Assembly: GCA_902795345.1 (NCBI GenBank)
Contig: CADBKO010000014.1
Location: 1-53,698, forward strand
From: Oscillospiraceae bacterium
Lineage (GTDB): Bacteria > Bacillota > Clostridia > Oscillospirales > Oscillospiraceae
Direction of reading: 5' to 3'
Length of the DNA stretch: 53,698 nt
Every line of letters begins with the position of its first letter. Position 1 is the first letter of the stretch. Both the position numbers and the translations under genes were made by a program. This document shows positions 40,169-47,764 of this stretch, one piece after another. Under the pieces are notes generated by a model. That model was not told where the DNA came from and did no database searches. It saw only the letters and a program-made list of their open reading frames with translations.

Positions 40169-42136
40169 TTATCCGGCCAGATAGCCGTCCTCACCGAAGG
40201 TATAATCCACACCGTCGATCTCCCGGGTCTCCCCGGCGAGATAGCTGCCGTCTGCGCAGCGATAGCGCCAGCCCGCGTCGTCCTTCCGCCAGCCCTCCGG
40301 GGTGATGCCCCGGCTGCGGTAGGGCGGAGCAAGGCTGTTCAGGGTCTCCATATCCTGAAAATGCCACCATTCGCTGAACAGGGTGCCGAAGCCCGCCGTG
40401 CGCATATAGCGGGAGAGCATGTCGGCATTGGCGTCGTTCGCGGCAGTGGAAGCATGCCAGCTCAGATCGTGGATGTCGCTCTGCATCTTCAGCTCCGTGC
40501 CGTCCTCGATGCGCACCAAGGCCACGTCCACGGCGATGCCCCGGTTGTGCTTGGAGACGCCCGCCGCCAGGAAGTCCCAAAGGCTGTACCGGTCCCCGGT
40601 CATGAGTTCCCGGTAAGTCAGGGCCCCCTCTTCCTCCGACACGGGCTCGTCCATGATCTCCAATGCCAGGTCGTAGACGCTCCGGGTGGCCTCGTGGGGC
40701 CGGAAGGAATCATAGATGCGAAGCCGGTAGCCGTCCTCCGCAAGGGCCAGGGCAGCGGCGATGAGCTTCTGCGCCGTGGGGTACAGCAGCGGGGCCAGAT
40801 AACCGCCCCCGGGCAGGGCCACCGCCTCATAGCCGGTGATGACCTTCCCCGTCATGCTCTCGATGGGTACGCCGTGGACCGTATAAATGGAAGCGACGCT
40901 GTTGGTGATGCGGTATTCACAGAGACCGCCGATGTAGTCCGGCAGATCGACCATGCACCGACCAGCGTCCACATAGCCGCAGAGGACCGGAGTGCCGATC
41001 TTCAGGAAGCCGTTTTCCTCCCCCAGGACGCAGGCGGCCCGGTCCAGGGGCAGGGTGCCGATCTTCTCCCGCCCTTCCGGGTCGGCAAAAATATCCAGCT
41101 CCTCCAGGCCCCAGGCGGCGGCGTAAGCCAAGGCAGCGCCGGTGGACACGGAGATTTCCTCCGGCTCGACGGCGCAGGGACCCGAGGGCCGCACCTGCCC
41201 GCCCCGGGCTTCCACCCGATAAACTGAGCTGCTAAAGGGCGGCAGATGGCCGGTGTGATAGACCCGCTCTTCCCCCGCCGGAATCTCCGCCAGGGTCGTC
41301 CAGGAACCGTCCTCCTCCTGCCGGAGGACGGCATAGCTTTCCCCCTTGGTCTCCTCCCAGCTCAGGCGGAAGGAGCTGTCGTCCTCCCTCTCGCAGCGGA
41401 GGTCCAGGGTCACCCCCAGCAGGTCCTCCCGCACCACGGACACGGTCTCCGAGCTGACGCCGGGGTAGCGAAGCCCCGGCTTTTCCCGGAAGGCTTCCAG
41501 CCAGAAGCGGAAGGTCTCCCCTCGTTCCGGCACGGGCAGGTCGCCGCCTTCCCCGAAGGTGACGGAGGCGTTCTCCCCCGTCAGGATTCCCAGGAGCTGC
41601 GGCTCACCCCCGTCGCGGGAAACATAGAAACGATAGCTGTTATCCGCCAGGCCGGTCCAGGAAAAGAACGCTTGCTGCCCGCCTTCGTCCACCGAAACGG
41701 AAAGCCCTTCCGCCGCGGGGCAGGCCAGGAAGACGGGCACGGAAATGGGGTCGCCGCAAAGGCGAATTTCCTCATGGCCCAGCATCTCCCAGCTAGCGCG
41801 GGCATAGACCCGCAGCTCCAGCATTTCCCTCTGGGGCAGGGCGGCCGGAAGGGTGCAGCCGGGTTCCGAGCACAGGGCGGAATAGAGGGGTTCCCCCGCC
41901 GGATCGCCGGCGGGGCGGACTTCCACATAATAGCGGTCCTTCCCCCGCTCACCCGGCCAGCGCAGGTCCACGCCCCCGTCCTCCCGATGGGCCAGGGAAA
42001 GCTCCCGCTCCGTGCCCATGGTCAGCTCGGCATCCCGGAAATCCCGCCGCTGTTTGAGGAACACGCCGCCCACTGCCAGCGCAGCGGCCAGCAGCAGGAG
42101 GAAGGCCCCCAGAAGCCATTTTGCCGTCTTGCTCAT
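40169..42136 (-). CDS. Membrane-anchored VanX/VanY-like M15 peptidase with Fn3-like domains
   Basis: A 655-residue cell-surface protein with one N-terminal membrane anchor (about 7-27) and no cleavage site. Residues 40-340 form Fn3-like beta repeats. Then an SH3-like part (about 345-400) precedes an M15 zinc peptidase domain (about 440-620). Its motifs are IYDSFRPHEATRS (near 475), SKHNRGIAVD (near 525-535, zinc His and Asp) and EWWHF (near 590, catalytic Glu and zinc His). These match D-Ala-D-Ala dipeptidase (VanX type) more than VanY. A final GWRYRCADGSYLAG repeat resembles a wall-binding repeat. The surface setting argues for peptidoglycan processing, not vancomycin resistance. No van ligase or two-component pair is nearby. 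Confidence 0.87.
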   Translation of the reverse strand: MSKTAKWLLGAFLLLLAAALAVGGVFLKQRRDFRDAELTMGTERELSLAHREDGGVDLRWPGERGKDRYYVEVRPAGDPAGEPLYSALCSEPGCTLPAALPQREMLELRVYARASWEMLGHEEIRLCGDPISVPVFLACPAAEGLSVSVDEGGQQAFFSWTGLADNSYRFYVSRDGGEPQLLGILTGENASVTFGEGGDLPVPERGETFRFWLEAFREKPGLRYPGVSSETVSVVREDLLGVTLDLRCEREDDSSFRLSWEETKGESYAVLRQEEDGSWTTLAEIPAGEERVYHTGHLPPFSSSVYRVEARGGQVRPSGPCAVEPEEISVSTGAALAYAAAWGLEELDIFADPEGREKIGTLPLDRAACVLGEENGFLKIGTPVLCGYVDAGRCMVDLPDYIGGLCEYRITNSVASIYTVHGVPIESMTGKVITGYEAVALPGGGYLAPLLYPTAQKLIAAALALAEDGYRLRIYDSFRPHEATRSVYDLALEIMDEPVSEEEGALTYRELMTGDRYSLWDFLAAGVSKHNRGIAVDVALVRIEDGTELKMQSDIHDLSWHASTAANDANADMLSRYMRTAGFGTLFSEWWHFQDMETLNSLAPPYRSRGITPEGWRKDDAGWRYRCADGSYLAGETREIDGVDYTFGEDGYLAG

Positions 42137-42145
42137 CTTTCCCGC

Positions 42146-43465
42146 TTACTTCGCGTAAGGCCAGAGAGTCGCTTCGATGTCATAGGAAAGCATATAGAAG
42201 TGGTGATCTCCGTACTTTCCCTTGGACGCCATCTCCATCTCCGTGTCGAAGATATAGGGCACGCCGTCGAATTCGATCTCCACCCAGGCGTGGGGCCGGG
42301 GCGTCCAGTTCGTGGTGCCGGAGATGGCCTTTGCGTCGTAGCCCAGCTGCCGGGCCAGGAGGCACATCACCCCGGCATAGCAATAGCAGTTGCCCCGCCC
42401 GGTGCGGAGGATGGTGAGGGCTTCCTCCACCTCCCAGCCCGTGGCCCCGGGATCGTAGGCATCGCTGCGGCGCAGATAGCTGTAACTGTCCACCACGTAG
42501 TCATAGGCGGCCAGGAGCTTGTCCGCCGCGGTCATATCCTCCGTGATGATCCCGGCCAGGATGTCGTGGACAAAGGCGTCGGCTTCCTCGTCGGAAGTGG
42601 TATAGCGCCCATCGGGGCCGAAATACAGGCTGCCCACCGTCTTGTCCCGTACAAGGAGGCCCGCTTCGTCGGCATAATAGAGGTCAGCCCCATAGAATAT
42701 CGGCCCGGGCGCATAGCGGAAGGCGTCGTTGTCTGTCTCGACCCAGACCTCCGCGCCCGCCGAAAGGTCCGCCAGGTGGCCCACGCTGGCTTCCAGGATC
42801 TCATAATAAGCCCAGTGCTCTGGCTTCAGGTCCGTATAAGGGGGGATCACCATTTCCTGGGCCAGCTTGTCCCGGTCGGCGCTGCGGCCCAGGGCCCGGT
42901 TGATGACGGCGGCGGCCTCTGCCCGGGTGATGCGGTCCAAGGGATGGAAGGTGCCGTCCTCATAGCCGTTGACCCAGCCCTTGGACGTAGCCTTGGCGAT
43001 GGCGCTGTACCAGGGGGAAGATTCCGACAGGTCGGAATAGCTGCATTCCCCCTCCGGGAGATCGGGGAAAAGCGCCACCAGCATCATGACGAACTGGGCG
43101 CGGGTGAGCTGGGCGTTGGGCTCCACATAGCCGCTTTCCGTGGGGACGATCACCCCCGCCGCGGCCAGGAGGCCCACGGCGTCGTAGAACCAATCCGTTT
43201 TCTTCACATCCGCCAGGGACGCCCGCTCGGAGGGCCGCTCCTCCAGCAGATTATAGAGCATCTGGGCTTCCTCCGCCCGGGTGATATAGCCGTTGGGCTT
43301 GAAGCTGCCGTCCTCGTAGCCATGGAGATAGGCCAGGTGCCGCCCTCCCGAGGATTTCAGGCTGAGGCGCACTTCGCCCCTCTCCCCCGCCGCAAAGCCG
43401 GGCAGGGCCAAAATCATCGCCAGGATCAGTACCAGCGCGGCAGCGCGAATCCGTTTACTCCACAT
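42146..43465 (-). CDS. S-layer-homology and transglutaminase-domain surface protein
   Basis: A 439-residue secreted protein. A signal peptide (about 1-26, ending GFAAG) is followed by three SLH repeats (about 45-85, 95-135 and 143-190). Each has the HGYEDGSFKP/ITRAEEAQ type pattern that anchors proteins to the cell wall. The C-terminal third is a transglutaminase-like cysteine-peptidase fold with Cys in GRGNCYCYAGV (near 357), His in RPHAWVEIE (near 392) and Asp in IFDTEME (near 406). Such domains act as transglutaminases or peptidases on the cell surface. The ATG overlaps the lipoprotein stop by 11 nt. It belongs to the envelope operon led by the MBOAT gene. Confidence 0.88.
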   Translation of the reverse strand: MWSKRIRAAALVLILAMILALPGFAAGERGEVRLSLKSSGGRHLAYLHGYEDGSFKPNGYITRAEEAQMLYNLLEERPSERASLADVKKTDWFYDAVGLLAAAGVIVPTESGYVEPNAQLTRAQFVMMLVALFPDLPEGECSYSDLSESSPWYSAIAKATSKGWVNGYEDGTFHPLDRITRAEAAAVINRALGRSADRDKLAQEMVIPPYTDLKPEHWAYYEILEASVGHLADLSAGAEVWVETDNDAFRYAPGPIFYGADLYYADEAGLLVRDKTVGSLYFGPDGRYTTSDEEADAFVHDILAGIITEDMTAADKLLAAYDYVVDSYSYLRRSDAYDPGATGWEVEEALTILRTGRGNCYCYAGVMCLLARQLGYDAKAISGTTNWTPRPHAWVEIEFDGVPYIFDTEMEMASKGKYGDHHFYMLSYDIEATLWPYAK

Positions 43466-43946
43466 AGGTCACAGTCTCCGTTCCGTTCTCCCGATAAGTG
43501 TAGACGATAAAGCCGTCATAATAGAGGTTCCCGTCGTCCCCCTCCCCCAGGCAGCTGGGGGCATAGTCCGAATATTCGGGCTCGCCGATGGCGGCGTACA
43601 GTTCCTCCACGTCCCGGTCGATATACCCCTCCGCGATGGCCTTTTTCTCCTCGGCGCTCATGGCGGGCGCTTCCGTGGGGGCCGGGGTGGGTTCCGGCGT
43701 GGGCTCGGGAGTGGGTTCCGGCGTCGGTTCCGGGGTGGGTTCCGGCGTGGCCTCCGGCGTCGGTTCCGGGGTGGGTTCCGGCGTCGCCGGGGTCTCGGTG
43801 GGCGCGGGGGCAGCCGTCGCGGGGGCGGCCGTCACGGGGGCAGCCGTCGGCGCAGAGGTGGGCTGCGGCGGGTTCTTCGCGCAGGCGCAGAGCAGCACAA
43901 TCAGGCCCGCCAGCAAAAGTATCGTGGGAAATGCAGTCTTTTTCAT
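43455..43946 (-). CDS. Small lipoprotein with Thr-Pro-Glu repeat stalk
   Basis: A 163-residue lipoprotein. The signal peptide MKKTAFPTILLLAGLIVL ends in a lipobox-like LCA before Cys22 (from the ATG at 43944-43946). Then comes a Thr/Ala/Pro-rich stalk (about 30-55) and a strict TPEP repeat (about 54-88) that would hold the C-terminal domain away from the membrane. The globular end (about 96-163, including AIGEPEYSDYAPSCLGEG and LYYDGFIVYTYREN) is a small fold seen in other clostridial lipoproteins and has no name that I can give. A GTG four codons upstream is an alternative start. The gene overlaps the SLH-transglutaminase start. Confidence 0.82.
   Translation of the reverse strand: MKKTAFPTILLLAGLIVLLCACAKNPPQPTSAPTAAPVTAAPATAAPAPTETPATPEPTPEPTPEATPEPTPEPTPEPTPEPTPEPTPAPTEAPAMSAEEKKAIAEGYIDRDVEELYAAIGEPEYSDYAPSCLGEGDDGNLYYDGFIVYTYRENGTETVTYVE
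43683..43787 (-). repeat. Short tandem repeat encoding Thr-Pro-Glu-Pro
   Basis: About 105 nt of imperfect 6- and 12-nt repeats (GGTTCCGGCGTC-like on the plus strand) coding for the TPEP stalk of the lipoprotein. Such repeats can change copy number by slippage and so alter stalk length in frame. The unit is a multiple of 3, so phase would be kept. Confidence 0.85.
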
Positions 43947-43967
43947 GGTTTCACACACTCGTTTCTT

Positions 43968-45308
43968 TTATTCCTCGGCAGCGGCAGTCACGGCCAGGGC
44001 CGTCAGCGCCGCTTCTTGTTGGATCCAAATGATTTCCGGGACCGCATCCGCGGGGATATAGGCGGCAAAGCCCCCCTCCTCCAGCTGGAATGCCTCCCAG
44101 CAGCGGTCCCCGGCAGAGAGATACACCCTTCCTTCCCCGCTCTCCGGCGTTTTCCCCTGTACCAGCAGGCAGCCCTGGGGCATCCGCCCTTCCCTCCGGC
44201 AGGTGAGCGCCGCCTCCCCCGAGGGCTGCGCCTGACCGGGCAGGGGGCGCTCCGGTGCGGGCATCACGGGCACATTCTGGATCAGATAGACGAGATTTCT
44301 CTCCACAAGTTCCACCAGCACGCAGTCCGCCCCCATTTCCTCCACCAGCAGGAGATCATAGGCGGTTAGGCGGGAGAAACGGGCCTCGGCAAAGCTGTCG
44401 GCCAGGTAGGGATAGAGGGAGTTTCCGAAGGAATCCCGGAAGGCCAGAAGGACGCCGCTCCCCTCGCCGGTGGTCTGGATGGTGATGCTGTCGGGCCGGG
44501 TATCGCTGCCCTTGCGGGTGTATTCCAGGCCGGGGGCATAGACCGGATCGGTCTCGGGGTCGTCTGCGGCGGGATAGAGCATTTCAAAAAGGTCGCCCCG
44601 GTGGGGCTCCGCTCCCTGGAAGGGCCCGGCGAAATAGCTGCCGGAAAAGCCCAGAGAGGCGCAGATCTCGTCCGCCGCCAGAGCGGCGCCCCGGCTGTTC
44701 CAATGGGAGTCGTGAGCGAAATACAGGGTTTCCGGCTGCCGGGCAAAGGCGGCGTAAAGGTCGGCATAGGCCACGCCCGATGCTTCCAGCAGGGGGAACA
44801 GCCGGTGGATATCGTGCTCCCCGGCGGCGGTATAGCCGGGCATCGCCTGGGGATAGAGGGTGTTCTTATTGGGCACGGAGACGAACAGGAACCGGGCGCC
44901 GATATCCTCGCAGTATTCCGCCATCAGGCTGAGGTTACGGGCGGCGGCATTGAGCTCCCGCCTAGTGAGTCCCTCCGTGCCGCAGTAGTCCCCCAGGGTC
45001 GGGGCGTAGTAGAGCCAGCCATTCTCCCCCAGGATCACGTCCTCCACGGTACTGCTGCCCAGGAGGGCGAAGGCGCGGCTGCGGCAGGTGATCAGCTCCT
45101 GGCGCAGGAAGAAGCGGTCCCCCACATACTTCGTAAGGTCGGACAGGTAATCCGGATTCCATGTATCTTTCTGAATGAGCTTTGGCCTGGAGGCCAGGCG
45201 CTCATTGGCCGCCGCCTCTGCCGGACCGAAGACCAGCATCCCCAGGCTCAAAGAGGCGCAGAGGAGGAGACAGAGGAGAGAAAAGACGATCACAGGCCAC
45301 TTTTTCAT
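43968..45308 (-). CDS. AlgX/AlgJ-like SGNH protein of surface-polymer acetylation
   Basis: A 446-residue protein with an N-terminal membrane anchor or signal (about 7-28). It belongs to the AlgX/AlgJ/DltD-like superfamily of SGNH O-acyltransferases that receive acyl groups from an MBOAT partner outside the membrane. It has DSHWNSRGA (near 199-207) with the catalytic Asp-His pair and FRDSFGNSLYPYL (near 290) with the candidate Ser. The C-terminal third (about 340-446) is of unknown fold. It starts 12 nt after the MBOAT gene, so the two form the classic pair. The modified polymer (teichoic acid or exopolysaccharide) is not indicated. Confidence 0.87.
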   Translation of the reverse strand: MKKWPVIVFSLLCLLLCASLSLGMLVFGPAEAAANERLASRPKLIQKDTWNPDYLSDLTKYVGDRFFLRQELITCRSRAFALLGSSTVEDVILGENGWLYYAPTLGDYCGTEGLTRRELNAAARNLSLMAEYCEDIGARFLFVSVPNKNTLYPQAMPGYTAAGEHDIHRLFPLLEASGVAYADLYAAFARQPETLYFAHDSHWNSRGAALAADEICASLGFSGSYFAGPFQGAEPHRGDLFEMLYPAADDPETDPVYAPGLEYTRKGSDTRPDSITIQTTGEGSGVLLAFRDSFGNSLYPYLADSFAEARFSRLTAYDLLLVEEMGADCVLVELVERNLVYLIQNVPVMPAPERPLPGQAQPSGEAALTCRREGRMPQGCLLVQGKTPESGEGRVYLSAGDRCWEAFQLEEGGFAAYIPADAVPEIIWIQQEAALTALAVTAAAEE

Positions 45309-45320
45309 ACAACTACCCCC

Positions 45321-46736
45321 CTAAAACCGCGCATAGATGAAGGGGGCGAACCCGCCCGCGGCCAGCTGCGCCAGGCAGACGATCAGCAGCAGGAGGCAGA
45401 GCCCGTAGCCCAGGGGCCGGAGCCTGCCTTCCGCCAGGGTCTCCGATGCCTTGGGAAACAGCTTTTTCCAGGGCAGGCAGAGGAGGATGCACAGCAATAG
45501 CAGCAGCGCGTTCATGGCGCTGAGGCTCGTCCGCAGGGCCAGGGCGGAGGCGGCGGAGCCGGGGAAGGCCCCGAACATGGCGCGCAGCACCCGCCAGCCG
45601 CCGGAAACGGTCTCCGCCCGGAACATGACGAAGCCCAGGCAGACGGCCAGGACGGCATAAACATGGCAGGCAGCAGCGCCGAGCCGGGTCTTTTTCCAGC
45701 GGCCCGTGTCCAGCACGCGCAGGCTCTCCAGAGCGGACAGGAGGCCGTGCCATGCGCCCCAGAGGATAAAGGTCCAGGCCGCGCCGTGCCAGAAGCCGCA
45801 GAGGAGAAAGACGATGAACTTGTTCAGGGCGGTCCTGACTTTCCCCTTCCGGTTCCCGCCCAGGGGGATATAGAGATAATCCCGGAACCACAGGGAGAGG
45901 GAGATATGCCAGCGCCGCCAGAAATCCGTGATGGAATCCGCGGTGTAGGGGTCCAGGAAATTCTCCGGCGTCCGGAAGCCGAAGATGCGCCCCAGGCCAA
46001 TGGCCATATCACTGTAACCGGAGAAATCGAAGTAGATCTGCATCAGGTAGGCCAAAGCTCCCAGCCAGCCCAGGGCGAGGCTCAGGGGCGCGCCGGGGCT
46101 GAACACCGGGTCCGCGATCTTGGCCGCGGCAGTGGCCAGAATCAGCTTTTTCCCAAGGCCGATGACGAAACGGCGAAGGCCCTGCCCCAGGTCCTCCCAG
46201 CGACGCTCACGCTTCCCCAGCTGGCCGCAGAATTCCGGGAAGCGGGTGATAGGGCCGGCGGTGAGCTGGGGGAAAAAGGAGATATACAGCAGCAGCCGGA
46301 AAAAGCTGCGGGTGCCGCAGGCCGGGTCCCGCCGGGTATCCACGATGTAGGAGATGCACTTGAAGGTGAAGAAGGAGATGCCCAGGGGCGCGGCGAGGCC
46401 CAGGCCGGGCCAGCCGGTCTCCGGCAGGGGAAGCACCAGGGAGAGGAGAAAGCTGAGATACTTGAAGGCCCCCAAAAACGCCAAGTCCAGAATAACGGCG
46501 GCAGCCGCCAGGGCCTTGCCCCTCTTGGGACAGCGGAGGATAAGCAGACCGAAAATATAGTTGACCAGAGCGGCGGCCAGAAGCAGGCCGAGCCCGCTCA
46601 GGCTCCCGAAGGCGCAGAAAAGGAGGCTGAGGATCAGCAACAGCACGTCCCCGCCCCGGCGGCCTCGGATCAGGTAATACAGGGCGGCGGCCAGGGGGAG
46701 GAAGCAAAGCAGGAAAAAGGCGCTGTCCAGACTCAA
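45321..46736 (-). CDS. MBOAT O-acyltransferase (AlgI/DltB/PatA-like)
   Basis: A 471-residue polytopic membrane acyltransferase. The conserved LQIYFDFSGYSDMAIGLG-like segment (QIYFDFSGYSDMAIG) and the core GFWHGAAWTFILWG with catalytic His near residue 316 identify the family. It moves acetyl or another acyl group across the membrane for transfer onto a surface polymer by the next gene product. It starts at a TTG (46734-46736) with AAGGAG 9 nt upstream. No dlt genes are present, so D-alanylation is less likely than O-acetylation. It heads a co-directional run of envelope and redox genes down to the DUF362 gene. Confidence 0.92.
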   Translation of the reverse strand: MSLDSAFFLLCFLPLAAALYYLIRGRRGGDVLLLILSLLFCAFGSLSGLGLLLAAALVNYIFGLLILRCPKRGKALAAAAVILDLAFLGAFKYLSFLLSLVLPLPETGWPGLGLAAPLGISFFTFKCISYIVDTRRDPACGTRSFFRLLLYISFFPQLTAGPITRFPEFCGQLGKRERRWEDLGQGLRRFVIGLGKKLILATAAAKIADPVFSPGAPLSLALGWLGALAYLMQIYFDFSGYSDMAIGLGRIFGFRTPENFLDPYTADSITDFWRRWHISLSLWFRDYLYIPLGGNRKGKVRTALNKFIVFLLCGFWHGAAWTFILWGAWHGLLSALESLRVLDTGRWKKTRLGAAACHVYAVLAVCLGFVMFRAETVSGGWRVLRAMFGAFPGSAASALALRTSLSAMNALLLLLCILLCLPWKKLFPKASETLAEGRLRPLGYGLCLLLLIVCLAQLAAGGFAPFIYARF

Positions 46737-46832
46737 GGGGCACTCTCCTTTCCTACCGGCTTTCTGCCGGGAAGGACTCCCGGCGGAGCAGACATGCCTC
46801 CAGCAGCATACTGCCCCAATATACGAACATAT

Positions 46833-46861
46833 ATTATAATCCGTTTGCCCCCGTTCCGCAA
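46833..46861 (-). promoter_or_regulatory. Promoter of the envelope operon
   Basis: Minus strand TTGCGG (46856-46861), a 17-nt spacer and TATAAT (46833-46838). The leader is about 90 nt and contains two overlapping GC-rich hairpins (about 46757-46784) that cannot form together. Confidence 0.7.
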
Positions 46862-46889
46862 GTTTCTTTTTCGGGACGCCGGGGCATGA

Positions 46890-46918
46890 AAATCGGGACC
46901 GGCAACTTTGCCGGTCCC
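46890..46918 (-). terminator. Terminator of the MscS/kinase operon
   Basis: GGGACCGGCA and TGCCGGTCCC form a 10-bp stem around a 4-nt loop, followed on the minus strand by GATTTT. It lies just after the mscS stop. Confidence 0.85.
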
Positions 46919-46934
46919 GCGTGCGATTTCATAA

Positions 46935-47747
46935 TCAGTCCTCGTCCTTGACGATGCGCACGGCGATCCTCTCCTCCGGGTCGTCGATGTCGTTTTCGGT
47001 GAGGGCTTTGCTGCAATTCTCGATGAGGTCGAAATAGACATCCCAATAACTGCCGGTCTGGCACCAGGTACGCACATAGAAGATGTAAGTATCGTCGTCC
47101 ACGGCGCCCATGCGGGCAAAAGGCGCGGGATCGGCCAGAACGCCTGCCGTCTCCTTCGCCGCCGTCAGCAGCACCCGCTTCACCAGCTCCGCGTCGATGT
47201 CGTTGGTGATCTTGAATTCCAGGTCGATGCGCCGCTGGGCCGCCGCCGTGTAGTTCACGATGCTGGCGTTCATCAGTTCCCCGTTGGGCACGAAGATCTG
47301 CTTGTTGTCCAGGGTCATGACGGTGGTATAGAAGATGCTGATGTCCTTCACCACGCCCTCGGAACCGCCGGATTCGATGTAGTCCCCGATCTTGAAGGGG
47401 CGGAACAGAAGGATCATCAGCCCGCCCACCAGATTGCCCAGGGAGCCCTGGAGAGCCAGGCCCACCGCCAGGCCGCAGGAGGCCAGGATGGCGACCACGC
47501 TGGACATGGACACGCCCATGATCTCCACCACGCTGATGATGAGGATCGCATAGAGCAGCAGCCGGAGGAACTTCTTTGCGATCTGCTTGAGGGTCTCGTC
47601 GATCTTCAGCTTGTCGATGGCCTTGACGATGGCCTTCATCGCCAGCTTCACCACGAAGCAGCCGACGATGAAGACCAGGATGGCGATGATCACCCGCCCC
47701 CCGTAGGTGCTGATGAAATCGATGCCGCTTTTAATGAATTCCTGCAA
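46935..47747 (-). CDS. mscS: Small-conductance mechanosensitive channel, MscS type
   Basis: A 270-residue MscS-family channel with three transmembrane helices. The pore helix TM3 is the Gly/Ala-rich CGLAVGLALQGSLGNLVGG, followed by the beta domain (FRPFKIGDYIE and VPNGELMNASIVNYT). It opens on membrane tension to release ions and osmolytes during hypo-osmotic shock. The length is close to E. coli MscS (286). The start is 17 nt downstream of the permease-kinase stop, so it is co-transcribed with two sensor kinases, which is an unusual context for mscS. The C-terminus is acidic. Gating is likely standard, as no key residue is missing. Confidence 0.93.
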   Translation of the reverse strand: MQEFIKSGIDFISTYGGRVIIAILVFIVGCFVVKLAMKAIVKAIDKLKIDETLKQIAKKFLRLLLYAILIISVVEIMGVSMSSVVAILASCGLAVGLALQGSLGNLVGGLMILLFRPFKIGDYIESGGSEGVVKDISIFYTTVMTLDNKQIFVPNGELMNASIVNYTAAAQRRIDLEFKITNDIDAELVKRVLLTAAKETAGVLADPAPFARMGAVDDDTYIFYVRTWCQTGSYWDVYFDLIENCSKALTENDIDDPEERIAVRIVKDED

Positions 47748-47764
47748 GCTCTATTCCCCCTTCG

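Noticed and set aside
40169..42136. VanX-like domain as part of a vancomycin-resistance cluster
   Set aside because: No vanH/vanA ligase or VanRS-type pair is near, and the protein is membrane-anchored and outside the cell. VanX itself is cytoplasmic.
43683..43787. Repeat array as a CRISPR
   Set aside because: The units are 6-12 nt, in frame and encode a Pro-rich stalk. There are no spacers, and no cas genes anywhere in the window.
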